A DNA stretch of 7,857 nucleotides from Selenomonadaceae bacterium UBA2897 (GCA_002350105.1 DEDT01000061.1:1-7857), one strand, 5' to 3'. Positions 1 to 6,391 are shown, numbered from the stretch's first letter. The notes: a model not told the origin generated them from the letters alone. Made by a program: numbers and translations.

Positions 1-167
1 TCGAATCTCCGGAAGCCCGGCTCGCCCATCACGACGGTCTCCGTCATCACGTACGCATTCAGCCCACTCGCATACGTCCCGGCATAGCAATCGGCTGCCA
101 TCGTCTTCCCGCTTCCAAGGCACAGGAAAAGGACAGCACTCAGCAAAAGGATGATACACTTCTTCAC
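1..167 (-). CDS. Putative secreted protein, N-terminal part only
   Basis: The 5' end of a reading frame that runs off the left edge of the window; about 55 residues are visible. It begins with a classic Sec signal peptide: two lysines, a hydrophobic run rich in Leu, Val and Ile, and a likely signal peptidase I cut near MAA|DCY at about residue 25. The exported part starts DCYAGTYASGLNAYVMTETV and is not recognised with confidence; short exported proteins of similar flavour are common in Negativicutes, but that is only an impression. I chose the GTG at 167 because a GGAG (180-177) lies 9 nt upstream and the protein then begins with the usual M-K-K. An in-frame ATG at 176 would add three residues, but GGAG abuts it directly and the next AGGAG is 16 nt away. 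It is divergent from the STAS-like gene. Function unknown. Confidence 0.7.
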   Translation of the reverse strand, partial: MKKCIILLLSAVLFLCLGSGKTMAADCYAGTYASGLNAYVMTETVVMGEPGFRRF

Positions 168-199
168 ACGCTCCATCTCCAAAAAACAAAATCTCCTGG

Positions 200-219
200 G
201 GCAGGCTCACGTGCCTGCC
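200..219 (-). other. Stem-loop in leader of the secreted-protein gene
   Basis: GGCAGGC (200-206) and GCCTGCC (213-219) form a perfect 7-bp GC-rich stem with a 6-nt loop, just upstream of the AGGAG at 197-193 on the minus strand. There is no U-tract after it in that direction, so it is not an obvious attenuator. It may stabilise the mRNA 5' end, or the dyad may be a protein-binding site, since the palindrome CACGTG sits at its centre. The role is inferred only. Confidence 0.35.
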
Positions 220-293
220 TTACAATAGGAAAATCGTACGACTAAAAAATGTCAAAGAATTTTATTTCACAAAAAGAAATTAAGGAAAACGTC

Positions 294-314
294 TATAATA
301 AAAGAGAAGGAGGT
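294..314 (+). promoter_or_regulatory. -10 element and ribosome binding site of the STAS-like gene
   Basis: A perfect TATAAT lies at 294-299, followed by AGAAGGAGGT (305-314) and a 7-nt spacer to the ATG at 322. Transcription would begin near 306, so the ribosome binding site would be at or next to the mRNA 5' end, giving a leader of roughly 16 nt. No good -35 is found at 16-18 bp spacing. A TTCACA (266-271) matches the consensus at 5 of 6 positions but is 22 bp away, too far for the usual sigma-70 geometry. The A-rich stretch in between may act as an UP-like or activator-dependent region. Confidence 0.5.
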
Positions 315-321
315 AATCACC

Positions 322-621
322 ATGCAGACACTGGTAATCCGCTTTGGGATTTTTGGCAAAAGTTTAGGAACGCGGCAGATTGCAGGCACGTTTCGTTCAA
401 CGATAGAGAAAAAACTGAAAGAAGGACGTGATCTTGCCTTTGACATGGACGGGCTGAGGTCTTTATCCGATGCCTTTGCTGATGAGTGCTTCGGCAAGCT
501 GGCCGTGGAATTCGGGATGCCGTTCATCAAGCAATATACGACGATAAGAAATGCCGAGCCGCGCGTTTCTGCTTCTATCCAACAGGCCTTCCGTGATGCG
601 GAAAGGAAACAATCGGCTTAG
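322..621 (+). CDS. STAS-like domain protein (DUF4325 type)
   Basis: A small 99-residue, single-domain protein probably acting in the cytoplasm; no signal peptide or membrane segment is visible. The centre, residues about 40-60, carries an acidic strand followed by a Ser-Leu-Ser-Asp helix and A-D-E-C-F-G-K-L, which matches my memory of the STAS-like DUF4325 family (a hydrophobic beta strand, then an S-F-x-D/E-E-x-F-G pattern). STAS domains act in anti-sigma antagonism or as protein-interaction switches. DUF4325 proteins are often found beside a histidine-kinase-type ATPase or as the tail of such a protein, and in some cases in defence-like islands. No such partner is visible here, because the downstream gene is convergent and the upstream gene is divergent, so it appears to stand alone. 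The start is fixed by a near-perfect AAGGAGGT 7 nt upstream of the ATG. The biological role is unknown. Confidence 0.8.
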   Translation: MQTLVIRFGIFGKSLGTRQIAGTFRSTIEKKLKEGRDLAFDMDGLRSLSDAFADECFGKLAVEFGMPFIKQYTTIRNAEPRVSASIQQAFRDAERKQSA

Positions 622-698
622 GAGTTTTAGCTGTCAATCACACCCAAATGGATCTTTTCCCAAAACATTGAATATACCATGATTCCGAAAAAGCACGC

Positions 699-747
699 AA
701 AAAGAGACTGCTGCAACTATGCAAACCAGTTGCAACAGTCTCTTCTT
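699..747. terminator. Two-way intrinsic terminator between convergent genes
   Basis: A long hairpin pairs 702-718 with 728-744: sixteen base pairs with one C/A mismatch (711 against 735) and a 9-nt loop. Read on the minus strand it is followed directly by five U (703-699), so it should end the M20 peptidase transcript. Read on the plus strand it is followed by a U-rich CTTCTTAT stretch, so it can also end the STAS-like transcript. Confidence 0.82.
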
Positions 748-758
748 ATATTGCCATC

Positions 759-780
759 TTGCACACGATAACTTGTGCAA
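759..780. other. Small stem-loop after the M20 peptidase stop codon
   Basis: TTGCACA (759-765) pairs perfectly with TGTGCAA (774-780) across an 8-nt loop, between the peptidase stop codon (787-789) and the larger terminator hairpin. On the minus strand no U-tract follows, so it is probably not a terminator by itself. It may add structure to the 3' end of the mRNA. Confidence 0.35.
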
Positions 781-786
781 AAAATA

Positions 787-1908
787 TTATTTCGCCGCCC
801 GCTTAATGATACTGAGTACGAGTTCACAGGAATCATAGAGGTCCTGTTCCATCAGTGTTTCCTGCGTCGTGTGACAGTCGGTCATACCGACGCCCATGAC
901 GACCGTGGGAATGCCATAACTATTGAAATGATTGGCATCCGAACCACCACCTGACTCTTCCAGAACTACCTTGAAGCCAAGTTCCGCACATGCCTCCCTG
1001 GCCAGCTGGATCGCGGGGCTGTCCAGCGGCATGGTGTACGGATCGTAATCCGGCAGAATGTGCACGCTCGCCTGGCATCCTGTATTCTTTATGCCCATGA
1101 GGAAATGACCGGAGATATCTCCCGAGAGCTTGCGCAACTTGTCCTTGTCACGACTGCGTGCCTCATAATGAATAATGCATTCTTCTGCTACGACATTGGC
1201 TGCGGTGCCGCCCGTGATGGTACCAGCATTGCAGGTTGTTTCCTCATCAATGCGCCCCTGCGGTGCCGTCGCCAGTAATTTTGCAGCTGCAATGATGGCA
1301 CTGCGTCCCTTCTCCGGCTCGACACCCGCGTGAGCCGCCTTGCCACGCACTGTGATGAGCAGCTGATTCTTGCCCGGTGCAGCATAGGTCATATAGCCAG
1401 GATGTCCGTGCGTATCAAAGGTATAGCCGTAATCTGCATGAAGCAGGCTGCGGTCAAGATGCTGAGAACCGTGCACGCCGCCTTCCTCCGAAACGGTGAA
1501 GACGATCTGCAATGGGCCGTGCGGAATCTGCTGCTCTTGCAGCTGACGCAATCCTTCGAGAATGGCTTCGACACCGGCTTTGTCATCACCGCCGAGGATG
1601 GTATCGCCTTGCGAACGGATCACGCCATTTTCCAGTACAGGCCTGATGCCGCCGCATGGCTCGACACAATCCATATGTGCCGTGAGCATAATCGTCTTTC
1701 TGCCCGGCACCGTGGCGGCGAAATCCGCTACGATATTGCCTGTATTGCCGCCAAGTTCCTCACCGGCTTTATCTTCATGAATGGCGCTGGCTCCGAGCGC
1801 TTGCAATTTTTGTTTCAGGATATCGGCGATCTCCCGCTCGTCATGCGTTGAGCAGCGTACCTGTACCAAATCCATGAATTCCTCCAGTACACGTTTCTTA
1901 TTTACCAT
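787..1908 (-). CDS. M20B family metallopeptidase, PepT-like
   Basis: A 373-residue two-zinc aminopeptidase of the M20B (peptidase T-like) family, cytoplasmic, predicted to remove N-terminal residues from short peptides. The metal and catalytic residues are all present: H78 and D80 in TAHMDCVEP, the bridging D108 in GGDDKAG, general base E141 and metal ligand E142 in SEEGG, D165 in FDTHGHP, and the last ligand H346 in DCHTTQE. The lid (dimerisation) domain lies between about residues 180 and 290, containing the KAAHAG motif near its start. Length fits the family. The start at 1908 is chosen because AGAAGGA (1920-1914) lies 5 nt upstream; an in-frame extension to TTG 1950 has no such site. It lies 94 nt downstream of pdxR on the same strand and could be read through from it, as I see no strong separate promoter. 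The exact substrate (tripeptides or another small amide) cannot be told from sequence, so I give no gene symbol. Confidence 0.9.
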   Translation of the reverse strand: MVNKKRVLEEFMDLVQVRCSTHDEREIADILKQKLQALGASAIHEDKAGEELGGNTGNIVADFAATVPGRKTIMLTAHMDCVEPCGGIRPVLENGVIRSQGDTILGGDDKAGVEAILEGLRQLQEQQIPHGPLQIVFTVSEEGGVHGSQHLDRSLLHADYGYTFDTHGHPGYMTYAAPGKNQLLITVRGKAAHAGVEPEKGRSAIIAAAKLLATAPQGRIDEETTCNAGTITGGTAANVVAEECIIHYEARSRDKDKLRKLSGDISGHFLMGIKNTGCQASVHILPDYDPYTMPLDSPAIQLAREACAELGFKVVLEESGGGSDANHFNSYGIPTVVMGVGMTDCHTTQETLMEQDLYDSCELVLSIIKRAAK

Positions 1909-1924
1909 CGTAATCCTTCTTTCC

Positions 1925-1939
1925 GTCGGCATAGCCGAC
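1925..1939. other. Hairpin just upstream of the M20 peptidase ribosome binding site
   Basis: GTCGGC (1925-1930) and GCCGAC (1934-1939) form a 6-bp perfect GC-rich stem with a 3-nt loop, ending 4 nt before the AGAAGGA site of the peptidase mRNA. On neither strand is it followed by a clean U-tract. It could stabilise a processed 5' end or tune translation. This is inference from position only. Confidence 0.35.
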
Positions 1940-2002
1940 AAATTTTTCAAATATCACACCGGACAGCAATTTCCTTTCCAGTCTATGATCGCAGCGTAAA
2001 AA

Positions 2003-3397
2003 TTACTCTTTCCGTATGGCTTCGTGCAATGCCTGCAGAGCCTGCGGCAATTTATCCAGATCCAGATTGGAATAATTGAGCAGGAAACGGTGCTGGCTCA
2101 CGGGCTGCTCAGTGAGCTGGTAGTCCTCCAGCGAATGAATGCGAATGCCCTGCGCGGCCAGGCGATGCTGGATGAGCTGGTCTGGCACCTCCGTCCTGAG
2201 CTCCAAGAGAAAATGCAGGCCAGAATCATTCTCCAGTACACGGCAGATACACGAGGGCAGCTGGGCACGGATAATGGCGAGTACCTGCTCCCGCTTGCGC
2301 CCGTAATGCCGCCGCATACGGTTAATATGCCGCTCAAAGTGCCCTCGCCGGATAAACGCCGCAAGGGTGTATTGCTCGAGTATCGGCACCGTACAGGCAT
2401 AGAACGAGAGCTCCTGATAGAACCGCTTCGCAAGCGTTACAGGCAGCACCATATAGCTGATGCGAATCGAGGACGTAAGCGATTTGGAAAAGGTGTTCAT
2501 ATAGATGACACGTCCCGATGCATCGATGCTCTGCAGCGTGGGCAAAGGCCGCCCCTTCAGGCGAAACTCGCTGTCGTAGTCGTCCTCGATGATATAACGC
2601 ACCGGCGACTGGTTCGCCCAGGCCAGCAATTCATAGCGGCGGCTGATGGGCATCGTGATGCCTGTGGGGAAATGATGATTTGGGCAGATATGCGCGATCT
2701 CTGCGCCCGCCGTCTCCAGCGCCGCCACGCGCACGCCCTGCTCATCCATATCGGCACAGGTACAGCGCACACCCTGATGCTCGTAGATCTGCTGCAACTT
2801 ACGGTAGCCCGGTGTCTCGATACCGTAGACATGATTGCGTCCGAGCAGCTGGATGAGCAGGCCGTAGAGATACTCTGTGCCCGCACCCACAATAATCTGC
2901 GCGGGATCCACCGCCATGCCGCGAAATGACGCGAGATGACCTGCGAGTGCCTGCCGCAGTACGGCTACGCCACCACAGGGTGAAACCTGCAGCATTTCCT
3001 CCTTGTGCTGCGTGAGCATCTCCCGCGTGAGCTTCGCCCAGACGGAAAAGGGGAACTGCTCTACCTCCGTATGATTGGCCGAGAAATCAAAGATAGTTTT
3101 CTCCGTCCGTTCCGGTATAACCAGATGCGATTGCGGTGGACGCACCTGCGGCACCGTGCCCAGCGCGGCGACGAAATAGCCGCGACGCTCCTGTGCCACG
3201 ACATAGCCCTCGCTGACCAGCTGGTCATACGCATTCTGCACCGTGATGGTACTAACGCCATTGTTGCGCGCCAATGCTCGTTTCGAGGGCAGATGCTCGC
3301 CCGCATGAAGCCTGCCGCACGTGATGTCCTCTTTGATACAGCTGCTGAGTGCGAGGTAAATGGGTCCCGGTACGTCCTGCAAATCATAAGTCAGCAT
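2003..3397 (-). CDS. pdxR: PdxR, MocR-family regulator of PLP synthesis
   Basis: A 464-residue transcription factor of the MocR/GabR group: an N-terminal GntR-type winged helix (about residues 10-78, with the recognition region LPSKRALARNNGVSTITVQNAY starting near residue 36) joined by a linker to a fold-type I aminotransferase-like domain (about 105-460). The PLP-binding residues are in place: K305 in NTFSKSL for the Schiff base, D272 and Y274 in EDDYDSEFR, and NHHFPTG near 240-246. Known PdxR proteins sense PLP and control pdxST, usually activating it when PLP is scarce. The divergent position opposite pdxS-pdxT makes this assignment much stronger than homology alone, since other MocR members regulate GABA, taurine and other pathways. 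The ATG is supported by AAGGGAG about 9 nt upstream. The M20 peptidase follows 94 nt downstream on the same strand. Nothing in the protein looks degraded. Confidence 0.9.
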   Translation of the reverse strand: MLTYDLQDVPGPIYLALSSCIKEDITCGRLHAGEHLPSKRALARNNGVSTITVQNAYDQLVSEGYVVAQERRGYFVAALGTVPQVRPPQSHLVIPERTEKTIFDFSANHTEVEQFPFSVWAKLTREMLTQHKEEMLQVSPCGGVAVLRQALAGHLASFRGMAVDPAQIIVGAGTEYLYGLLIQLLGRNHVYGIETPGYRKLQQIYEHQGVRCTCADMDEQGVRVAALETAGAEIAHICPNHHFPTGITMPISRRYELLAWANQSPVRYIIEDDYDSEFRLKGRPLPTLQSIDASGRVIYMNTFSKSLTSSIRISYMVLPVTLAKRFYQELSFYACTVPILEQYTLAAFIRRGHFERHINRMRRHYGRKREQVLAIIRAQLPSCICRVLENDSGLHFLLELRTEVPDQLIQHRLAAQGIRIHSLEDYQLTEQPVSQHRFLLNYSNLDLDKLPQALQALHEAIRKE

Positions 3398-3427
3398 CGC
3401 AGATCACTCCCTTCTGGTATGGGATAT

Positions 3428-3455
3428 TTGCTTAAATTGGTTCTTTCCCTATAGC
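3428..3455 (+). promoter_or_regulatory. Candidate pdxS-pdxT promoter
   Basis: TTGCTT (3428-3433), a 16-bp spacer and TATAGC (3450-3455) give a modest sigma-70-like promoter, 3 of 6 and 4 of 6 matches, in keeping with one needing an activator. The start would be near 3462, leaving a leader of about 70 nt. The repeat half-site TTCCCTAT overlaps the end of the spacer and the -10. An alternative -10, TATCAT at 3467-3472, has no decent -35. Confidence 0.45.
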
Positions 3456-3478
3456 CAGATTCATTTTATCATAGGGAA
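3445..3478. promoter_or_regulatory. Candidate PdxR operator, inverted repeat
   Basis: TTCCCTAT (3445-3452) and ATAGGGAA (3471-3478) form a perfect 8-bp inverted repeat with an 18-bp gap. A related TATGGGAT (3418-3425) lies on the pdxR side, with half-site centres about 27 and 26 bp apart. Each perfect half-site falls inside a candidate promoter, in the spacer and -10 area. MocR regulators such as PdxR and GabR are known to bind multiple spaced repeats, so this is the most likely binding region. The specific bases bound are inferred. Confidence 0.55.
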
Positions 3479-3490
3479 CATAAAAAGCAA
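3463..3490 (-). promoter_or_regulatory. Candidate pdxR promoter
   Basis: On the minus strand TTGCTT (3490-3485), a 16-bp spacer and TAAAAT (3468-3463) form a promoter reading toward pdxR. The -35 sequence and spacer length are the same as in the facing pdxS promoter. The half-site ATAGGGAA (3471-3478) lies within the spacer, suggesting PdxR controls its own gene. Confidence 0.45.
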
Positions 3491-3533
3491 GTGCGGCCGC
3501 TGAAGTCAGCACCGCGCCACAGGAGGTATTTTC

Positions 3534-4409
3534 ATGGACAAGCAGCAATATGAACTCAATAAAGGCCTCGCCCAAATGCTGAAGGGCGGCGTCATCATGG
3601 ACGTCACGACGCCGGAACAGGCGAAAATCGCCGAAAAGGCCGGTGCCTGCGCCGTCATGGCACTGGAGCGCATCCCCGCCGATATCCGCGCCGCGGGCGG
3701 CGTCTCGCGCATGAGTGATCCCGCGATGATCAAGAGCATTCAGGATGCCGTGAGCATTCCCGTCATGGCGAAATGCCGCATCGGCCATTTCGTTGAAGCC
3801 CAGATCCTGCAGGCCATCGAGATTGACTACATCGACGAGTCCGAGGTACTCTCTCCCGCCGACGATGTCTACCATATCAATAAACGCGCTTTCAAGGTGC
3901 CTTTCGTCTGCGGCGCGCGCGACCTTGGCGAGGCCCTGCGCCGCATCAGCGAGGGCGCGGCGATGATCCGCACCAAGGGCGAGCCGGGCACGGGTGACGT
4001 CGTACAAGCCGTACGCCACATGCGCCGCATGAACGCCGGAATCGCCAAGGTTGCAGCCCTGCGCGAGGACGAGCTCTTCGAGGCGGCCAAGAAGCTCGAG
4101 GTCCCTTACGAACTGGTCGTCTACGTCCACGAGCATAAAAAACTGCCAGTGGTCAATTTCGCCGCCGGCGGTGTCGCCACACCGGCCGATGCAGCTCTCA
4201 TGATGCAACTCGGTGCTGACGGCGTCTTCGTTGGCTCCGGTATCTTCAAGTCCGGCGACCCGGCGAAGCGCGCAGCGGCCATCGTACAGGCTGTCACGAA
4301 CTACGAGGACGCTGACCTGCTCGCCCGCGTCTCGGCCAACCTCGGCGAGGCCATGGTCGGCATCAACGCCGACGAGATCAAGACCATCATGGAAGAAAGA
4401 GGGAAATAA
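3534..4409 (+). CDS. pdxS: PLP synthase subunit PdxS
   Basis: The 291-residue synthase subunit of the ribose 5-phosphate-dependent PLP pathway. It condenses ribose 5-phosphate, glyceraldehyde 3-phosphate and ammonia supplied by PdxT into pyridoxal 5'-phosphate in the cytoplasm. It is a full-length TIM barrel, highly conserved: D23 in IMDVTTP, K80 in VMAKCRIGH (first covalent lysine), D101 in YIDESEVL, K148 in IRTKGEPGTG (second lysine), and the phosphate-binding ADGVFVGSGIFKS segment near residues 228-240. The family forms a dodecamer of two hexamer rings. The ATG follows a perfect AGGAGG (3521-3526) at 7 nt. The stop is separated from pdxT by a single base, so the two are translated from one mRNA. 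Expression is probably set by PdxR from the divergent region upstream. Confidence 0.98.
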   Translation: MDKQQYELNKGLAQMLKGGVIMDVTTPEQAKIAEKAGACAVMALERIPADIRAAGGVSRMSDPAMIKSIQDAVSIPVMAKCRIGHFVEAQILQAIEIDYIDESEVLSPADDVYHINKRAFKVPFVCGARDLGEALRRISEGAAMIRTKGEPGTGDVVQAVRHMRRMNAGIAKVAALREDELFEAAKKLEVPYELVVYVHEHKKLPVVNFAAGGVATPADAALMMQLGADGVFVGSGIFKSGDPAKRAAAIVQAVTNYEDADLLARVSANLGEAMVGINADEIKTIMEERGK

Positions 4410-4410
4410 G

Positions 4411-5010
4411 ATGCGTATTGCTGTACTAGCTGTGCAGGGTGCCTTCCGCGAGCATGAGGAGATGCTCGCCCGCCTCGGCTGCGAGACACAGGAAATCCGC
4501 GCGCTGAGCGATTTCGGCCAGCCGACGCAATGGGACGGCATCATCCTGCCGGGCGGCGAGAGCACGACCCAGGGCAAGTTGCTACGCGAGCTCGGCCTGT
4601 TCCAGCCGTTGCAACGAGCCATCCGGGATGGTCTCCCCGTGCTCGCCACCTGCGCGGGCCTCATCCTGCTGGCAGAAAAGCTCACCGATGACCCGACCGT
4701 ACACCTGGGGACGCTGCCCGTAACCGTACGCCGCAATGCCTATGGCCGTCAACTCGGCAGCTTCACCTGCAAGGCCTCCTGCGGTCAGCTCAAAGAAGTC
4801 CCCATGGTCTTCATCCGCGCCCCTTACATCGAACAGACTGACAAAGATGTCGAGATACTGGCTACGGTTGACGGCCACGTCGTCGCGGTCCGCTACCAGA
4901 ATCAGCTTGGTCTCTCCTTCCATCCTGAGCTGACGGAAGATACACGCATGCACGAATCCTTCCTCCGGCTTGCCGCCGACTACGCGCAACGCAAAACTAA
5001 AATAGCGTAG
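4411..5010 (+). CDS. pdxT: PLP synthase glutaminase subunit PdxT
   Basis: A 199-residue class I glutamine amidotransferase that hydrolyses glutamine and channels the ammonia into PdxS. The catalytic triad is visible: C81 in ATCAGLILLA, with H171 and E173 in LSFHPELTED. The oxyanion-hole and glutamine-binding loop is LPGGEST at residues 46-52, and RNAYGRQ (108-114) and FIRAPYI (134-140) are further family blocks. Length is normal for the family. The ATG is one base after the pdxS stop, with GAGGG (4399-4403) inside the pdxS 3' end at 7 nt; this start gives the standard N-terminus MRIAVLAVQG. The reading frame remains open further upstream through pdxS but that extension is out-of-frame shadow. 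The tight spacing suggests coupled translation to keep the 1:1 subunit ratio. Confidence 0.97.
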   Translation: MRIAVLAVQGAFREHEEMLARLGCETQEIRALSDFGQPTQWDGIILPGGESTTQGKLLRELGLFQPLQRAIRDGLPVLATCAGLILLAEKLTDDPTVHLGTLPVTVRRNAYGRQLGSFTCKASCGQLKEVPMVFIRAPYIEQTDKDVEILATVDGHVVAVRYQNQLGLSFHPELTEDTRMHESFLRLAADYAQRKTKIA

Positions 5011-5024
5011 GTTCTCACTCATAG

Positions 5025-5073
5025 AAAAACGCCCCTGCAGCCATGCCAAACCGCACGCTACAGGGGCATTTCA
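5025..5073. terminator. Two-way intrinsic terminator between pdxT and the reductase
   Basis: GCCCCTG (5031-5037) pairs with CAGGGGC (5061-5067), extended past one mismatch by AGC/GCT (5039-5041 with 5057-5059), with a 15-nt loop. On the minus strand a G and five U (5029-5025) follow directly, a good terminator for the reductase gene. On the plus strand the tail is ATTTCATTT, weaker but adequate to end pdxS-pdxT. Confidence 0.8.
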
Positions 5074-5090
5074 TTTGCAAGAATCAGGAG

Positions 5091-6239
5091 TCAGAAGGTC
5101 TGACCTTTTTCAAGATTTTCAGCCACTTTCGGCATCCACTCGGAGATATGGATATGTTGCGGACAGACACGCTCACAGGCGTGGCAGGCAATGCAGGCTG
5201 AGGCCTTGCCATAGCCCTGGTCGAGGTAGTTCTCGTAATATTCAATCTCCGGTGAGAAGTCGCGGCGCTGCATGAGCTTACGCGTATTGAAGAGTGCAAA
5301 ATAATTCGGGATGAGGATGTTCTGTGGACACTTGCTGGCTTCCACGCAGTAGCGGCAGCCCGTGCAGGGCACGGCAATACCCGAACGGATCATCTCCGCT
5401 GCTTTGAGCAGCAGATCCCAATCAGCCGGAGACAGCGGCTCAAAATTCTGCATGAAGCCCGTATTTTCCTCCAGCTGTTCCATGTTACTCATGCCCGAGA
5501 GCACGACCATCACGTGGTCGAGGGTGGCCGCGAAACGAATGGCCCACTCGGCTGGGCTCCAATCCGGATGTGCCTTTTTCAGCAAGTCCTGCACCTGTTG
5601 GGGCGGATTCGCCAGCGTGCCGCCCTTGACCGGCTCCATGACGACGACCGGCAGACCGTGCTTCACAGCCACATCATAGCATTTATGGGACTGGATGCCC
5701 TCGCTCTCCCAATCGAGATAGTTGATCTGCAGCTGCACGAATTCAAAATAAGGATTCTCCGTAAGAATCTTATCGAGTACATCCGCCGAGTCATGGAAGG
5801 AAAAACCGAGACATTTGATTTCCCCGCTCTCACGCTTCCCCCGCAGGAAGGGCAGCACGCCGAATTTCTTCGCCTTCTCGTAGTTCACGCTGTTCATATC
5901 GTGCACGAGATAGTAATCGAAGTAATCCACGTGCAATTTCTCTTTTTGCTTCGCGAAAATCCCCGGCACCTGCTCCTTGCTCCTGAGCATCATGTCCGGC
6001 ATCTTCGTGGCAATCGTGAACGTATTGCGCGGATAGCGATCCACAACGGCTTTGCCCACAGCTTCCTCGCTCATGAAATCATGATACATCCAGGCCGTAT
6101 CGCAGTAGGTGAAGCCCCGCTGCAGGAACTTATCCACCATCTGCTCCACCTGCGGCATATCAATCGCTTTTTGATTATTTGCATCCGTCAAAGGCAGGCG
6201 CATAAAGCCCAGCCCAAGTTTCTTTGCTGGCATCTGCAT
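5091..6239 (-). CDS. Aldo/keto reductase with C-terminal 2x[4Fe-4S] ferredoxin domain
   Basis: A 382-residue fusion. Residues about 1-285 form an aldo/keto reductase TIM barrel with the expected catalytic tetrad: D47 and Y52 (CDTAWMYHD), K79 (IATKMP) and H113 (YYLVHDM). Residues about 287-365 hold two iron-sulfur motifs. The second is regular, C349-x2-C352-x2-C355-x3-C359-P. The first is C292-x2-C295-x2-C298 followed by five residues rather than three before C304-P. Proteins of this kind are common in anaerobic Firmicutes and are annotated as predicted oxidoreductases of the aldo/keto reductase family; the electron partner and substrate are not known, so I give no symbol. It is probably cytoplasmic. 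The start at 6239 is chosen because GGAGG (6252-6248) lies 8 nt upstream; the in-frame ATG at 6254 precedes this site and has none of its own. It is monocistronic, with its own promoter and terminator, and convergent with pdxT. Confidence 0.92.
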   Translation of the reverse strand: MQMPAKKLGLGFMRLPLTDANNQKAIDMPQVEQMVDKFLQRGFTYCDTAWMYHDFMSEEAVGKAVVDRYPRNTFTIATKMPDMMLRSKEQVPGIFAKQKEKLHVDYFDYYLVHDMNSVNYEKAKKFGVLPFLRGKRESGEIKCLGFSFHDSADVLDKILTENPYFEFVQLQINYLDWESEGIQSHKCYDVAVKHGLPVVVMEPVKGGTLANPPQQVQDLLKKAHPDWSPAEWAIRFAATLDHVMVVLSGMSNMEQLEENTGFMQNFEPLSPADWDLLLKAAEMIRSGIAVPCTGCRYCVEASKCPQNILIPNYFALFNTRKLMQRRDFSPEIEYYENYLDQGYGKASACIACHACERVCPQHIHISEWMPKVAENLEKGQTF

Positions 6240-6275
6240 AACTATTTCCTCCATGAATACATATACATTTGTTTT

Positions 6276-6305
6276 ATTATACCGCTTCTTCCCATATGGA
6301 TACAA
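6276..6305 (-). promoter_or_regulatory. Promoter of the aldo/keto reductase gene
   Basis: On the minus strand TTGTAT (6305-6300), an 18-bp spacer and a perfect TATAAT (6281-6276) lie upstream of the start at 6239. The transcript would begin near 6269, giving a leader of about 30 nt that contains the GGAGG site. Confidence 0.6.
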
Positions 6306-6391
6306 GCTATAAGTTGCAAAATTCACGCATCTCATCCAGCGAACATCTCACACTGAAGGTCCATGAAAAACTGAAGAAAGAGTCCTCTTCC

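Noticed and set aside
249..431. 60-codon plus-strand frame overlapping the STAS-like gene
   Set aside because: It has no ribosome binding site, starts upstream of the TATAAT that would drive transcription, and overlaps the well-supported STAS-like gene out of frame.
2024..2929. 301-codon open frame on the plus strand, antisense to pdxR
   Set aside because: Its protein is rich in Arg, His and Gln with no recognisable domain, and the opposite strand carries a complete PdxR; it is a shadow frame.
3462..3520. Possible riboswitch in the pdxS leader
   Set aside because: The leader of about 60 nt before the ribosome binding site has some short GC pairing but no recognisable aptamer or terminator/antiterminator pair; control by PdxR explains the region better.
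3432..4736. 434-codon open frame on the minus strand, antisense to pdxS and part of pdxT
   Set aside because: It lies entirely opposite strongly conserved PdxS and PdxT, has low-complexity, family-less composition, and is a typical shadow frame of GC-rich coding sequence.
5514..6356. 280-codon open frame on the plus strand, opposite the aldo/keto reductase
   Set aside because: His/Leu/Ile-rich composition without domains; the reductase on the other strand has all catalytic and cluster residues.
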